DNA of 64,000 nt from Cognatitamlana onchidii (GTDB taxonomy: Bacteria; Bacteroidota; Bacteroidia; Flavobacteriales; Flavobacteriaceae). Under the pieces are notes generated by a model. It did not search any database, had not been told where the DNA came from, and saw only the letters and a program-made list of their open reading frames with translations. Position 1 is the first letter of the stretch. Every line of letters starts with the position of its first letter. This document shows, in pieces, positions 27,984-36,779 of this stretch. A program made the translations under genes and the position numbers. The stretch spans positions 248,001 to 312,000 of the forward strand of contig NZ_SRWZ01000001.1 of NCBI RefSeq assembly GCF_004804355.1, given 5' to 3'.

Positions 27984-28949
27984 ATGGACTTACATTTATT
28001 AATCGACAACCTAACAAATCCAGCTTTGCTCTTCTTCTTTTTAGGGCTTATTGCGGTTCAACTTAAGAGTGACCTAAGAATTCCCGAAAACTCTTCAAAA
28101 TTTATTTCTCTTTATTTATTATTAGCTATTGGCTTTAAAGGGGGTCAAGAGTTGTCTCATAGCCCTTTCAATTTAGAAATTATATGGGCACTCCTATTTG
28201 GAATTCTTTTAGCCGTTGCAGTTCCTATTTACACATACTTTATTCTCCGCAAAAAATTTAGCATCGAAAATGCAGGAGCCATTGCTGCATCCTATGGCTC
28301 TGTAAGTGCCGTAACATTTGTAACAGCTATTTCTTATTTAGAAATTATGCAAATACCCTTCAGCGGCCATATGGTTGCTGTTATGGCTCTAATGGAAGCG
28401 CCATCAATTATGGTTGGCTTACTCCTAATTATGGTTTCAACTGGAGGTAAAAAGAAAACAGACATTCCTTTATCGGCCGTTTTAAGACATGCCCTCTTTA
28501 ATGGAAGTGTTTTACTAATAATAGGAAGTCTTGTTATTGGTTTTTTGGCAAGTGATGCGCAAGCGGAAGGCATCAAACCATTTACAACAGATATTTTTAA
28601 AGGATTTTTAGCCGTATTCCTTTTAGACATGGGAATAACCAGCGGAAGAAAAATTTCAAAACTCATAAAAAAAGGGTGGTTTGCATTCCTTTTTGCGATA
28701 ATTATTCCAATAATAAACGGCTGCATAGTTGCTGCAATGACTGGGGCTTTTGTAAGCGGTACTGGTAACAGGCTACTATTTGCGATATTAGCAGCAAGCG
28801 CATCGTATATTGCTGTTCCTGCTGCAATGAAAATAGCCGTTCCAAAAGCCAGTCCTAGTTTGTATATCCCAATGGCCTTAGCTATTACATTCCCTTTTAA
28901 TATTACCTTAGGAATGCCTCTATATTTATGTATTATTCAAAACTTTTAA
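27984..28949 (+). CDS. sbtA: Sodium-dependent bicarbonate transporter SbtA
   Basis: The 321-residue protein has about ten TM helices in two inverted halves. It contains the SbtA signature segments AIAASYGSVSAVTFVTA (first half, near 95-111) and ASYIAVPAAMKIAVPKASPSLYIPMALAITFP (second half), with MALMEAPSIMVG between. SbtA is a Na+/HCO3- symporter known from cyanobacteria and also found in marine flavobacteria. A divergent CbbR-like regulator supports the assignment. No PII-like sbtB gene is adjacent; two unrelated small genes flank it instead. Confidence 0.9.
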   Translation: MDLHLLIDNLTNPALLFFFLGLIAVQLKSDLRIPENSSKFISLYLLLAIGFKGGQELSHSPFNLEIIWALLFGILLAVAVPIYTYFILRKKFSIENAGAIAASYGSVSAVTFVTAISYLEIMQIPFSGHMVAVMALMEAPSIMVGLLLIMVSTGGKKKTDIPLSAVLRHALFNGSVLLIIGSLVIGFLASDAQAEGIKPFTTDIFKGFLAVFLLDMGITSGRKISKLIKKGWFAFLFAIIIPIINGCIVAAMTGAFVSGTGNRLLFAILAASASYIAVPAAMKIAVPKASPSLYIPMALAITFPFNITLGMPLYLCIIQNF

Positions 28950-28962
28950 AAAACATTTAATT

Positions 28963-29277
28963 ATGAAAACTTCAGAAAAACAATCTCCAACAAAATCCCA
29001 GGTAGAACAAGAAATCAAGCTTGTAGATGGCATGTTTAATCCATCAGACGCAGCAAATATTATTGATGCCATTTTGGATATTAAAATCAACTATCATAAG
29101 CTTAAAAGACTATCCATAACAGAAGGTAATTGTAATGACCCATGCGAATATGACAGTGGAAGAATCAATGAGCTAATTGATGCCAAACTGGATGCAAAAT
29201 CATTCTTTAAAGATGCTAGAAAGGACATGAAAAAATTAAAACTGTACGGAACACTGTCTATAAAAATTGAAGAATAA
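28963..29277 (+). CDS. Conserved hypothetical protein, sbtA operon
   Basis: The 104-residue soluble protein lies 13 bp after sbtA. It begins with a polar stretch, then helical segments (KLVDGMFNPSDAANIIDAILDIKINYHKLKRLSITEGN) and a C-terminal strand-like KLYGTLSIKIEE. It has two cysteines in GNCNDPCEY. I recall similar short proteins in flavobacterial genomes but no assigned function. It does not resemble the PII-fold SbtB that usually accompanies SbtA: no T-loop or nucleotide motif is evident. Confidence 0.65.
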   Translation: MKTSEKQSPTKSQVEQEIKLVDGMFNPSDAANIIDAILDIKINYHKLKRLSITEGNCNDPCEYDSGRINELIDAKLDAKSFFKDARKDMKKLKLYGTLSIKIEE

Positions 29278-29342
29278 TTCATTATTTACAGCTAAGTTCT
29301 TAAGCAATTTAGAATCTTAAAGACACATTAAATTGCATGAAA

Positions 29343-29375
29343 AAGCCCTTTTTTAATTAACTTAAAAAAGGGCTT
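29343..29375. terminator. Intrinsic terminator (bidirectional)
   Basis: A perfect 14-bp stem, AAGCCCTTTTTTAA / TTAAAAAAGGGCTT, with loop TTAAC sits between the convergent sbtA operon and the desaturase gene. Confidence 0.9.
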
Positions 29376-29403
29376 ATATTGTTGCGTATTCAATATTCTA
29401 ATA

Positions 29404-30507
29404 TCACATATCTTCTTCCAAGATATCAAATTCAGCCGCAGCTTGTGCATTTGTTTTTATGAGCAAGTAATGCTCTTTTAAGGCCTTCCACATACTCATA
29501 GATTTATATTCAAAACCATTTTCTTGAGCAAATTCTTTAATAACTTGAGTCGCTTCTGGTGCATATACAGAATTAACATTTGGTAAAATATGATGCACAA
29601 TGTGGTAATTAAAATTACCCATAAACACTCTGCTAAACCAATTATCCATTGTAACATCATTGGTGGTAATAAACTGATGTTCTAGCCAACTATTTGGCAT
29701 TTTACCATGTTCGTCTGGCACCGGAAACTCATTAGCCAAATTAGGATGAGCCGTTAATAAAATGGTTAACGCAATCAAGCTACCTACCACTAGCATAACT
29801 AAGAGCGCTCCTATAGCAACACCTGTTTTCTGTCCCATTAAGATTGGTACAAAAAGTAAGTAGAATACAAAGAAAAATTTGAAGAAAAATAATTTTACAA
29901 ATTCTATTTTTGGTATGTCTTTTAACTTCTTTTTTATACAACGATCCTCCTGAAAAAAATCTTTAAAGTCCCTTATTAGAACCCAATTAAAAAGATACAA
30001 AGGATACATAAAAAACACAAGCCAGTGCTGCTTTCTATGGATAGGTTTCGATTCTGCCGCTGGATAAATCTTTACTGGACCTGCCTGCTCTATATCAGAG
30101 TCCCATCCCATAATATTCTGATAATTATGGTGCATTTTAATATGTCTGTTTTTCCAGATATAACTGTTTGCCCCCATAAAATCAAACACCAATAAAATCG
30201 CATTATTAGCCCATTGCTTTTTAAAAACATGATTATGAACGGCGTCATGAATGATATTCAAAAAAATAAATACTATTACAACTCCAAGTGCCACGTACAA
30301 CGAATAATACAAACCAACATTTTCAATATTTCGCATAGCTACAAAATAAATGAGTACGTAAAGTGCAATAAAGAAAAAAGTGACTATTTGCTTTTTAAGG
30401 ATTCTGGTTTTTGGCAAATCTTTAACCGCAGCATCTACTTTTTTTTTGAGTGATCTATAATGTTTATTATCTGTGGCGTTTTGATTAAATATAATTTCAG
30501 CACTCAT
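29404..30507 (-). CDS. Membrane fatty acid desaturase (second copy)
   Basis: The 367-residue protein has histidine boxes HDAVH (87-91), HIKMHH (122-127) and HIVHH (near 305), so the di-iron site is complete. TM segments lie near 40-60, 68-86 and 195-255. It is related in architecture to the desaturase at 5113, including the Lys-rich N-terminus, but has H rather than Q at the start of box III, so specificity may differ. It lies between the sbtA operon and the hut regulator as a single gene with its own terminator. Confidence 0.85.
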   Translation of the reverse strand: MSAEIIFNQNATDNKHYRSLKKKVDAAVKDLPKTRILKKQIVTFFFIALYVLIYFVAMRNIENVGLYYSLYVALGVVIVFIFLNIIHDAVHNHVFKKQWANNAILLVFDFMGANSYIWKNRHIKMHHNYQNIMGWDSDIEQAGPVKIYPAAESKPIHRKQHWLVFFMYPLYLFNWVLIRDFKDFFQEDRCIKKKLKDIPKIEFVKLFFFKFFFVFYLLFVPILMGQKTGVAIGALLVMLVVGSLIALTILLTAHPNLANEFPVPDEHGKMPNSWLEHQFITTNDVTMDNWFSRVFMGNFNYHIVHHILPNVNSVYAPEATQVIKEFAQENGFEYKSMSMWKALKEHYLLIKTNAQAAAEFDILEEDM

Positions 30508-30660
30508 ATAACAAATCTTTAAAAATATACTGCAAAATTAAAGATAAAGCAGGGAATGAACAAGTTCTAAAAGCCTCAATTTATTAGACAAATATCGTGA
30601 AGATGCGCCTGAATTCAATCAAATAAAACTCACATCTCCATACATCTAGTCAAACCCCTC

Positions 30661-31548
30661 TTAAATATACATAATCATGTTTTGAAGCACCGGATTTCTA
30701 TTCCTTTCGTTCCAGACCGCAGAAAGCGTAGTTAAGTGAATCTTAGATTTTATTTCAATAAATTTTAAGCTATCATTAGAAGTATTAACTAAAGACTTTG
30801 GAACAATAGAAATCCCAAAACCTTTATCCACTAGAGTATAGATCGAGGCTGCATGAATAGTATTGTGTGTTACATTAGGAACAAAACCAGCTTCATCGAA
30901 AATACCCATTACTTTTTCAAAATAGGAAGCACTATAAGCTGCATTAAACAAAATAAAAGGTTCTTCTCTTAATTGAGATATACTATTAAAATTGGTTGCA
31001 TCAAGAGAGTGTTCTTTTGGCAGAACAATGCAAAAGGGTTCTTTTAGCAAAGGTTTAGACCTAATCCCTCTGGGTATTCTATCCAGTCTAACAAAGCCTA
31101 AATCAATATCTTGAGAAATCAAACTATCTATTTGCCTTTGGTTATCCATCTCTTGTAACGACAGGACTATATCCTTATGAGTGGCTTCAAACTGTAAAAG
31201 TAGTTCCGGAATGATTTTATTCATGGCAGATCCTACATACCCAAGTTTTAAGGCACCTTCCTGCCCATCACTCAAACGCTTTGCATGATTAAAAGTGTGC
31301 TCCAAACTTTTATTGTATGCATTTAATTCATCCTTTAAATATGCTCCAGCCACCGTAAGCTCGACCTTTCTATTATGCCTGTGAAACAACGTTAGACCCA
31401 ATACGTCTTCCATATGTCTTATTTGTCTACTTAAACCAGGTTGAGAAATAAACAATCGCTCCGCAGCTTTTCTAAAATGTAAATCTTCGGCTACGGCCAA
31501 AAAATATCGAATATGCCTCAACTCTAATTGATTACCTATAGTTATCAT
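30661..31548 (-). CDS. LysR-type regulator, divergent to hut operon
   Basis: The 295-residue protein has an N-terminal HTH (LELRHIRYFLAVAEDLHFRKAAERLFISQPGLSRQIRHMED) and a substrate-binding domain from about residue 90. It is divergent from hutH with a 72-bp gap, so it most likely regulates histidine degradation and its own gene. The inducer, histidine or urocanate in other systems, is not deducible here. Confidence 0.87.
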   Translation of the reverse strand: MITIGNQLELRHIRYFLAVAEDLHFRKAAERLFISQPGLSRQIRHMEDVLGLTLFHRHNRKVELTVAGAYLKDELNAYNKSLEHTFNHAKRLSDGQEGALKLGYVGSAMNKIIPELLLQFEATHKDIVLSLQEMDNQRQIDSLISQDIDLGFVRLDRIPRGIRSKPLLKEPFCIVLPKEHSLDATNFNSISQLREEPFILFNAAYSASYFEKVMGIFDEAGFVPNVTHNTIHAASIYTLVDKGFGISIVPKSLVNTSNDSLKFIEIKSKIHLTTLSAVWNERNRNPVLQNMIMYI

Positions 31549-31566
31549 TATTACAATAAATTAATC

Positions 31567-31597
31567 TTGTTAAGCATCAATATATCAAATAACTTTG
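31567..31597 (+). promoter_or_regulatory. hut operon promoter (-33 TTG, -7 TAACTTTG)
   Basis: TTG at 31567-31569 and TAACTTTG at 31590-31597 are separated by 20 nt, a good match to the Bacteroidota promoter layout. The expected start site is about 15 nt before the hutH ATG. The region is also the LysR-hutH divergent gap, so the regulator likely binds over it. Confidence 0.6.
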
Positions 31598-31620
31598 AAT
31601 TAAGCCTTAAATAACACAAA

Positions 31621-33111
31621 ATGTTTAAATACGGTATTGATACATTAACTGGAAAAATAGCTATCGCCATTGCCAATGGAAGTACCAAAGCGATTCTCTC
31701 GAAAAGTGCTCAAGAAAAAGTTAATTCGTGCAGAAAAATGGTTGACACCATTGCCAATTCTAAAAAAGCAGTATACGGTATTAATACTGGTTTTGGTCCC
31801 CTTTGCGATGTACAAATTACTCCAGATGAAACCAGTAAACTTCAAGAAAACCTTATCAAAACACATGCCGTAGGAGTTGGTAAACCAATAGACAAACAGC
31901 TTTCTAAAATAATGATGATTTGCAAAGTACATGCACTTTGCCAAGGATTTTCTGGAATTAGAGTAGAAGTTATTGAACGCATTATATATTTTATTGAACA
32001 TGATTTGCTCCCAGTTGTTCCTGAGCAAGGTTCTGTAGGGGCTTCGGGGGATTTAGCCCCTTTGTCTCATCTTTTTTTACCCCTTTTGGGAGAAGGACAA
32101 TTTTGGGTAAAAAATAATACCATATCCGCAAGCAGCATTCTGCAGAAACACAAATTAAAACCCCTAAAATTATTAGCTAAAGAAGGACTAGCACTAATTA
32201 ATGGTACACAGTTTATTTTAGCCCATAGTATTCTAGGGCTCGATAAAATGAAATTCCTTCTAAACCTAGCCGATCTTTCAGGTGCTATGAGTATAGAGGG
32301 CTACAAAGGAAGCGAATCTCCATTTAAAGCATCTTTGCATACTATTAGACCTTTTAAAGGCAACCTAAAAGTAGCTAAGCGCATGCGAAAACTATTCAAA
32401 GAATCTACGAATATTACCTCTCATAAAAACTGTGAGCGCGTTCAGGATCCGTATTCTATGCGATGTATTCCTCAGGTACATGGCGCCTCCAGAAATGCTT
32501 ACTACCACCTGAAAAAATTAACAAAAATTGAAATAAATGCCGTAACCGACAACCCCATAATTTTAAGTAAAGATGAAGCGATTTCTGGAGGTAATTTTCA
32601 TGGCCAACCTCTTGCCATGGCACTAGATTACGCCTCTATTGCAGCATCAGAACTCGGTAATATTGTCGATCGGCGATGCTATCTACTTATAGAGGGAAAA
32701 TATGGATTACCTCGATTACTTACTGATTCAGGCGGACTCAACTCTGGATTTATGATTCCCCAATACACTACAGCTGCTTTGGTAGCAGAAAACAAGTCGT
32801 TATGCTTTCCTCCCTCTGCGGATAGTATTCCAACTTCGCTTGGTCAAGAAGATCATGTATCTATGGGAAGTATCTCTGGTAGAAAGTTTAATCAAATCCT
32901 AAATAATTTAGAAAAAATACTCGCCATAGAACTTATGTATGCAGCTCAAGCATTGGAGTTTAGAAGACCTTCGGAATTTTCAAAAATAGTTGAAGAGAAT
33001 CTAAAAATTATCAGGAAAAAGGTTCCGAAACTTGAAGAAGATCGGGTTTTAATGCATGACATTAATGCCATGATTAGTCTTGTAAGAACCAGAGCCTTTA
33101 TTGTTAAATAA
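31621..33111 (+). CDS. hutH: Histidine ammonia-lyase
   Basis: The 496-residue protein carries the MIO cofactor triad ASG at residues 141-143 within GSVGASGDLAPLSHL, plus the conserved YGINTGFG N-terminal segment, QDPYSMRCIPQVHGA and the C-terminal GQEDHVSMG. It deaminates L-histidine to urocanate without external cofactor, the first step of the Hut pathway. It heads hutH-hutU-hutI, with hutU starting 14 bp later. Confidence 0.96.
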   Translation: MFKYGIDTLTGKIAIAIANGSTKAILSKSAQEKVNSCRKMVDTIANSKKAVYGINTGFGPLCDVQITPDETSKLQENLIKTHAVGVGKPIDKQLSKIMMICKVHALCQGFSGIRVEVIERIIYFIEHDLLPVVPEQGSVGASGDLAPLSHLFLPLLGEGQFWVKNNTISASSILQKHKLKPLKLLAKEGLALINGTQFILAHSILGLDKMKFLLNLADLSGAMSIEGYKGSESPFKASLHTIRPFKGNLKVAKRMRKLFKESTNITSHKNCERVQDPYSMRCIPQVHGASRNAYYHLKKLTKIEINAVTDNPIILSKDEAISGGNFHGQPLAMALDYASIAASELGNIVDRRCYLLIEGKYGLPRLLTDSGGLNSGFMIPQYTTAALVAENKSLCFPPSADSIPTSLGQEDHVSMGSISGRKFNQILNNLEKILAIELMYAAQALEFRRPSEFSKIVEENLKIIRKKVPKLEEDRVLMHDINAMISLVRTRAFIVK

Positions 33112-33125
33112 ACCATGAATTGAAA

Positions 33126-35126
33126 ATGACCTTTAAGGAAGAAATACTGCAGGGAATCCCAAACATTTTGCCTGCCAAAAGAAAAATCTCTGAATCAATA
33201 AACAGAGCGCCAAAACGCAAAGATATATTATCTAAAGCAGAGAAACTTTTGGCCTTAAAAAATGCATTAAGATATTTTCCAAACCAATGGCACCAAGAAC
33301 TAGCTAGTGAGTTTTTAAATGAGCTAAAAACGTATGGAAGAATTTACATGTATCGATTTAAACCAACCTATAAATTAAAAGCAAGACCCTTAAAGGCGTA
33401 CCCTTCAAAATCCATTCAAACGGCTGCCATTATGCTTATGATACAGAATAATTTAGACCCAGAAGTAGCCCAACATCCAGAGGAACTCATTACCTATGGA
33501 GGCAATGGATCTGTGTTTCAAAATTGGGCCCAATACCTCTTGACCATGCAATATCTGGCTACCATGACCAACCAGCAAACCTTACATATATATTCTGGTC
33601 ATCCATTGGGGCTATTCCCTTCGTCTAAACAAGCACCTCGAGTTGTGGTTTCTAATGGTATGATGATTCCTAATTATTCAAAACCAGACCACTGGGAAAA
33701 ATTTAATGCTCTGGGTGTTACACAATATGGACAAATGACAGCTGGATCCTTTATGTACATAGGTCCTCAGGGCATAGTTCACGGTACCACGATCACCATA
33801 ATGAATGCCTTTAGAAAAATACTAAAACCTCAAGAATCGCCAGCAGGAAAAATTTTCCTCACAGCCGGTCTTGGGGGTATGAGTGGTGCTCAACCTAAAG
33901 CTGGTAATATTGTTGGTTGCATCACCATTGTTGCAGAGGTTAATCCATTGGCGGCCGAAAAAAGATATAAACAAGGTTGGGTGGATAAACTCATTTATTC
34001 CATGGCTGAATTGGTTTTATTTACAAAATCGGCTCAAGCATCTAAAAAAAGTTTATCCATTGCCTTTATCGGCAATGTAGTTGATGTTTGGGAACAGTTT
34101 CTTGAAGCTCGTATTTTTATACATCTAGGGTCCGACCAAACCTCCTTACATATTCCTTGGACTGGTGGCTATTACCCTGTTGGCTTGTCTTTTGAAGCAT
34201 CAAACCACCTTTTAAAAGAGAACCCAGAAAAATTCAAACTTAAAGTAAAAGAGTCCTTAGTACGTCATGCCGCTGCCATAAATAAACATTGTGCAAAAGG
34301 CACTTACTTCTTTGATTACGGCAACGCATTTTTACTTGAGGCTTCGAGAGCTGGTGCCCATGTTTTGACAAAAAATAACATTGACTTTAAATACCCTTCT
34401 TACGTACAAGATATCTTAGGTCCCATGTGCTTTGACTATGGGTTTGGTCCTTTTAGATGGGTATGCAGTTCTGGACTTCAGAAAGATTTAGACGAAACAG
34501 ATAAAATTGCAGAAAACGCTCTGAAACAACTTTCTGAAGATGCACCAAAGGAAATTCAATTGCAACTTCAAGATAATATAACGTGGATACAAAATGCCAA
34601 AAGCAATAATATGATTGTGGGTTCTAAAGCTAGAATACTTTATGCCGATGCCTTAGGGCGAATAAAAATTGCACAAGCCTTTAATGATGCCATAAAAAAA
34701 GGAATTATAGGCCCTGTAATTTTAGGTCGCGATCACCACGATGTTAGTGGCACAGACTCCCCATATAGAGAAACATCGAACATTTATGATGGCAGTAAAT
34801 ACACAGCAGATATGGCCATACACAATGTTATTGGTGATAGCTTTAGGGGTGCTACCTGGGTTTCTATTCACAATGGCGGGGGCGTAGGTTGGGGAGAAGT
34901 TATTAACGGGGGTTTTGGACTCGTACTAGACGGCTCATTAGATTCTGAAAACCAACTAAAAAACATGCTCTTTTATGATGTAAACAACGGCATTGCTAGA
35001 CGAGGCTGGGCACGAAATAAAGAAGCCCTATTTGCTATTAAAAGAGAAATGAGTCGTACGCCATCGCTCAAAGTGACTTTACCAAACCTAGTTGAAGAAA
35101 CCATAATTAATAACATCAAGTTATGA
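33126..35126 (+). CDS. hutU: Urocanate hydratase
   Basis: I use the ATG at 33126 (666 residues); the in-frame TTG at 33120 adds two residues. Conserved segments include LITYGGNGSVFQNWAQYLLTM, the AGLGGMSGAQPKAG NAD-binding stretch, and RDHHDVSGTDSPYRETSNI, with GDSFRGATWVSIHNGGGVGWGE near the C-terminus. It converts urocanate to imidazolonepropionate with tightly bound NAD+. It is about 100 residues longer than proteobacterial HutU, as I recall is usual in Bacteroidota. Its stop overlaps the hutI start (ATGA). Confidence 0.94.
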   Translation: MTFKEEILQGIPNILPAKRKISESINRAPKRKDILSKAEKLLALKNALRYFPNQWHQELASEFLNELKTYGRIYMYRFKPTYKLKARPLKAYPSKSIQTAAIMLMIQNNLDPEVAQHPEELITYGGNGSVFQNWAQYLLTMQYLATMTNQQTLHIYSGHPLGLFPSSKQAPRVVVSNGMMIPNYSKPDHWEKFNALGVTQYGQMTAGSFMYIGPQGIVHGTTITIMNAFRKILKPQESPAGKIFLTAGLGGMSGAQPKAGNIVGCITIVAEVNPLAAEKRYKQGWVDKLIYSMAELVLFTKSAQASKKSLSIAFIGNVVDVWEQFLEARIFIHLGSDQTSLHIPWTGGYYPVGLSFEASNHLLKENPEKFKLKVKESLVRHAAAINKHCAKGTYFFDYGNAFLLEASRAGAHVLTKNNIDFKYPSYVQDILGPMCFDYGFGPFRWVCSSGLQKDLDETDKIAENALKQLSEDAPKEIQLQLQDNITWIQNAKSNNMIVGSKARILYADALGRIKIAQAFNDAIKKGIIGPVILGRDHHDVSGTDSPYRETSNIYDGSKYTADMAIHNVIGDSFRGATWVSIHNGGGVGWGEVINGGFGLVLDGSLDSENQLKNMLFYDVNNGIARRGWARNKEALFAIKREMSRTPSLKVTLPNLVEETIINNIKL

Positions 35127-36361
35127 AAACTATTTTCATCAATATAAAAGAGCTTTTACAAATACGATCATCCAAAATATCCTTTTTGTCTGGAAAAGAA
35201 ATGCGGGAACTACCCTCTATAAAAGATGCGTTTCTGGTTGTTGAAAATGGTCTTATAGCGGATTATGGAAGCATGAATAATTGTCCGAAAGGAACTTTTA
35301 ACAAAACCATAAATGCTACAGGGAAAATATTGCTCCCTGCCTGGTGTGACTCGCATACACATCTTGTTTATGCTGGTAACCGAGAACACGAATTTGTAGA
35401 TAGAATAAACGGATTGAGCTATGAAGATATAGCTAAAAAAGGAGGAGGGATTTTAAACTCGGCAAAAGAATTACAAAAAACATCAGGAGAAGAACTATAC
35501 CAACAAAGCAAAGTCAGGCTTGAAGAAGTTATAAAGCAAGGTACAGGAGCTATCGAAATAAAATCTGGTTATGGCCTAACAACGGAAAGCGAATTAAAAA
35601 TGCTTCACGTTATCAAACGCTTAAAAGAAGAATACCCCATTGAAATAAAATCTACTTTTTTAGCAGCACATGCTCTGCCAAAAGCATTCAAAAATAACAA
35701 ACCTAAGTATTTAGAGACTATTATTGAAGGGTTATTGCCGCTAGTAGCAGAGGAAAACCTTGCTGAATACATTGATGTTTTTTGTGAAACTGGATATTTC
35801 TCGGTTAAGGACACCGATCTCATTTTAAGAGCAGGGAAAAAGTATGGACTAATTCCTAAAATACATGTTAATCAATTTACATCTATAGGTGGCGTACAAA
35901 AAGGTATTGAGTACAATGCGCTATCTATAGATCATCTTGAAGAAATGCGAGATATAGATATTGATGCTTTACAAAATACTAAGACGATGCCCGTAGCATT
36001 GCCAGGGTGTTCCTTTTTTTTAGGCATTCCTTATACACCTGCTCGCAAAATGATAAATGCAGGTTTACCATTAGCACTTGCCACAGATTATAACCCCGGC
36101 TCATCACCTTCTGGGAATATGAATTTTATCGTCTCAACGGCTTGTATAAAAATGAAAATGACCCCAGAAGAGGCTATAAATGCAGCCACAATTAACGGTG
36201 CCTATGCCATGGGCTTAGAAAAATCTGTTGGCAGTATTACTATTGGCAAAAAAGCTAATGTATTACTTACAAAACCTATTAATTCTTACGGTGTAATTCC
36301 ATATTCCTTTGGAACAAATCATATAGAAAAAACTTTTATTAAAGGCATAGAAGTAAAATAA
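35123..36361 (+). CDS. hutI: Imidazolonepropionase
   Basis: The 412-residue amidohydrolase has the metal-binding HTH at 78-80 in CDSHTHLVYAG, EIKSGYGL near 150, AAHALP near 187, KIHVNQF near 247 and ATDYNPGSSPSG near 320-331. It hydrolyses 4-imidazolone-5-propanoate to N-formimino-L-glutamate. It overlaps hutU by 4 bp, indicating translational coupling. It is the last hut gene here; no formiminoglutamase (HutG) or FtcD gene follows. Confidence 0.95.
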   Translation: MKTIFINIKELLQIRSSKISFLSGKEMRELPSIKDAFLVVENGLIADYGSMNNCPKGTFNKTINATGKILLPAWCDSHTHLVYAGNREHEFVDRINGLSYEDIAKKGGGILNSAKELQKTSGEELYQQSKVRLEEVIKQGTGAIEIKSGYGLTTESELKMLHVIKRLKEEYPIEIKSTFLAAHALPKAFKNNKPKYLETIIEGLLPLVAEENLAEYIDVFCETGYFSVKDTDLILRAGKKYGLIPKIHVNQFTSIGGVQKGIEYNALSIDHLEEMRDIDIDALQNTKTMPVALPGCSFFLGIPYTPARKMINAGLPLALATDYNPGSSPSGNMNFIVSTACIKMKMTPEEAINAATINGAYAMGLEKSVGSITIGKKANVLLTKPINSYGVIPYSFGTNHIEKTFIKGIEVK

Positions 36362-36365
36362 GACC

Positions 36366-36388
36366 ATGTATTTAAAACTTAAATACAT
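36366..36388 (+). other. Hairpin after hutI without T tract
   Basis: ATGTATTTAA and TTAAATACAT form a 10-bp stem with a 3-nt loop directly after the hutI stop. There is no following T run, so it is at best a weak terminator or an mRNA-stabilising stem. Confidence 0.4.
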
Positions 36389-36412
36389 ATTGGGTTGATT
36401 CTAAAGTATATT

Positions 36413-36665
36413 TCATTGTTGTTTTTGCTTTTCAATGGCTTCCTTAAAAATCCGATTGCCCCCTGAACGTTTTGTTTTAAGAAACTCTAAAGTATCCATG
36501 TTTATTATTTCCTTCATTTTATCTAAAGCAAAAGTCGAGTCATGAATAAAAACAACCTTTCCTTTTCAACTTTATTTGAATCTTATCCATATACCCTTTA
36601 AAATCTTCATTTTTATTTTCATTACTTTTAGAATATCCATGACCAAAGATTAACCGTGTAAACTA
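36413..36665 (-). pseudogene. Frameshifted remnant of an unidentified gene
   Basis: On the minus strand, two out-of-register reading frames make one coherent protein-like segment. The first reads LIFGHGYSKSNENKNEDFKG then YMDKIQIKLKRKG; the second, after a frameshift near 36560, reads KVVFIHDSTFALDKMKEIIN then MDTLEFLKTKRSGGNRIF and ends at a TGA (36413-36415). There is no start codon in place and a stop lies just upstream. It looks like the 3' end of a decayed gene of about 80 codons. The original family is not recognised. It fills most of the 418-bp gap between hutI and the SDR cassette. Confidence 0.5.
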
Positions 36666-36779
36666 AAAAACATAATTCATTAATCTATTTTATTAATTAT
36701 CCATGCCTTATCTAACGCTATTTTTCAAGGTTAACAATGAATATTTTACCCATTTAGAATATAATTCAGCTAAAGGCAC

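Noticed and set aside
28963-29277. The 104-residue gene after sbtA as SbtB
   Set aside because: No PII-like fold features or T-loop pattern are visible in the sequence.
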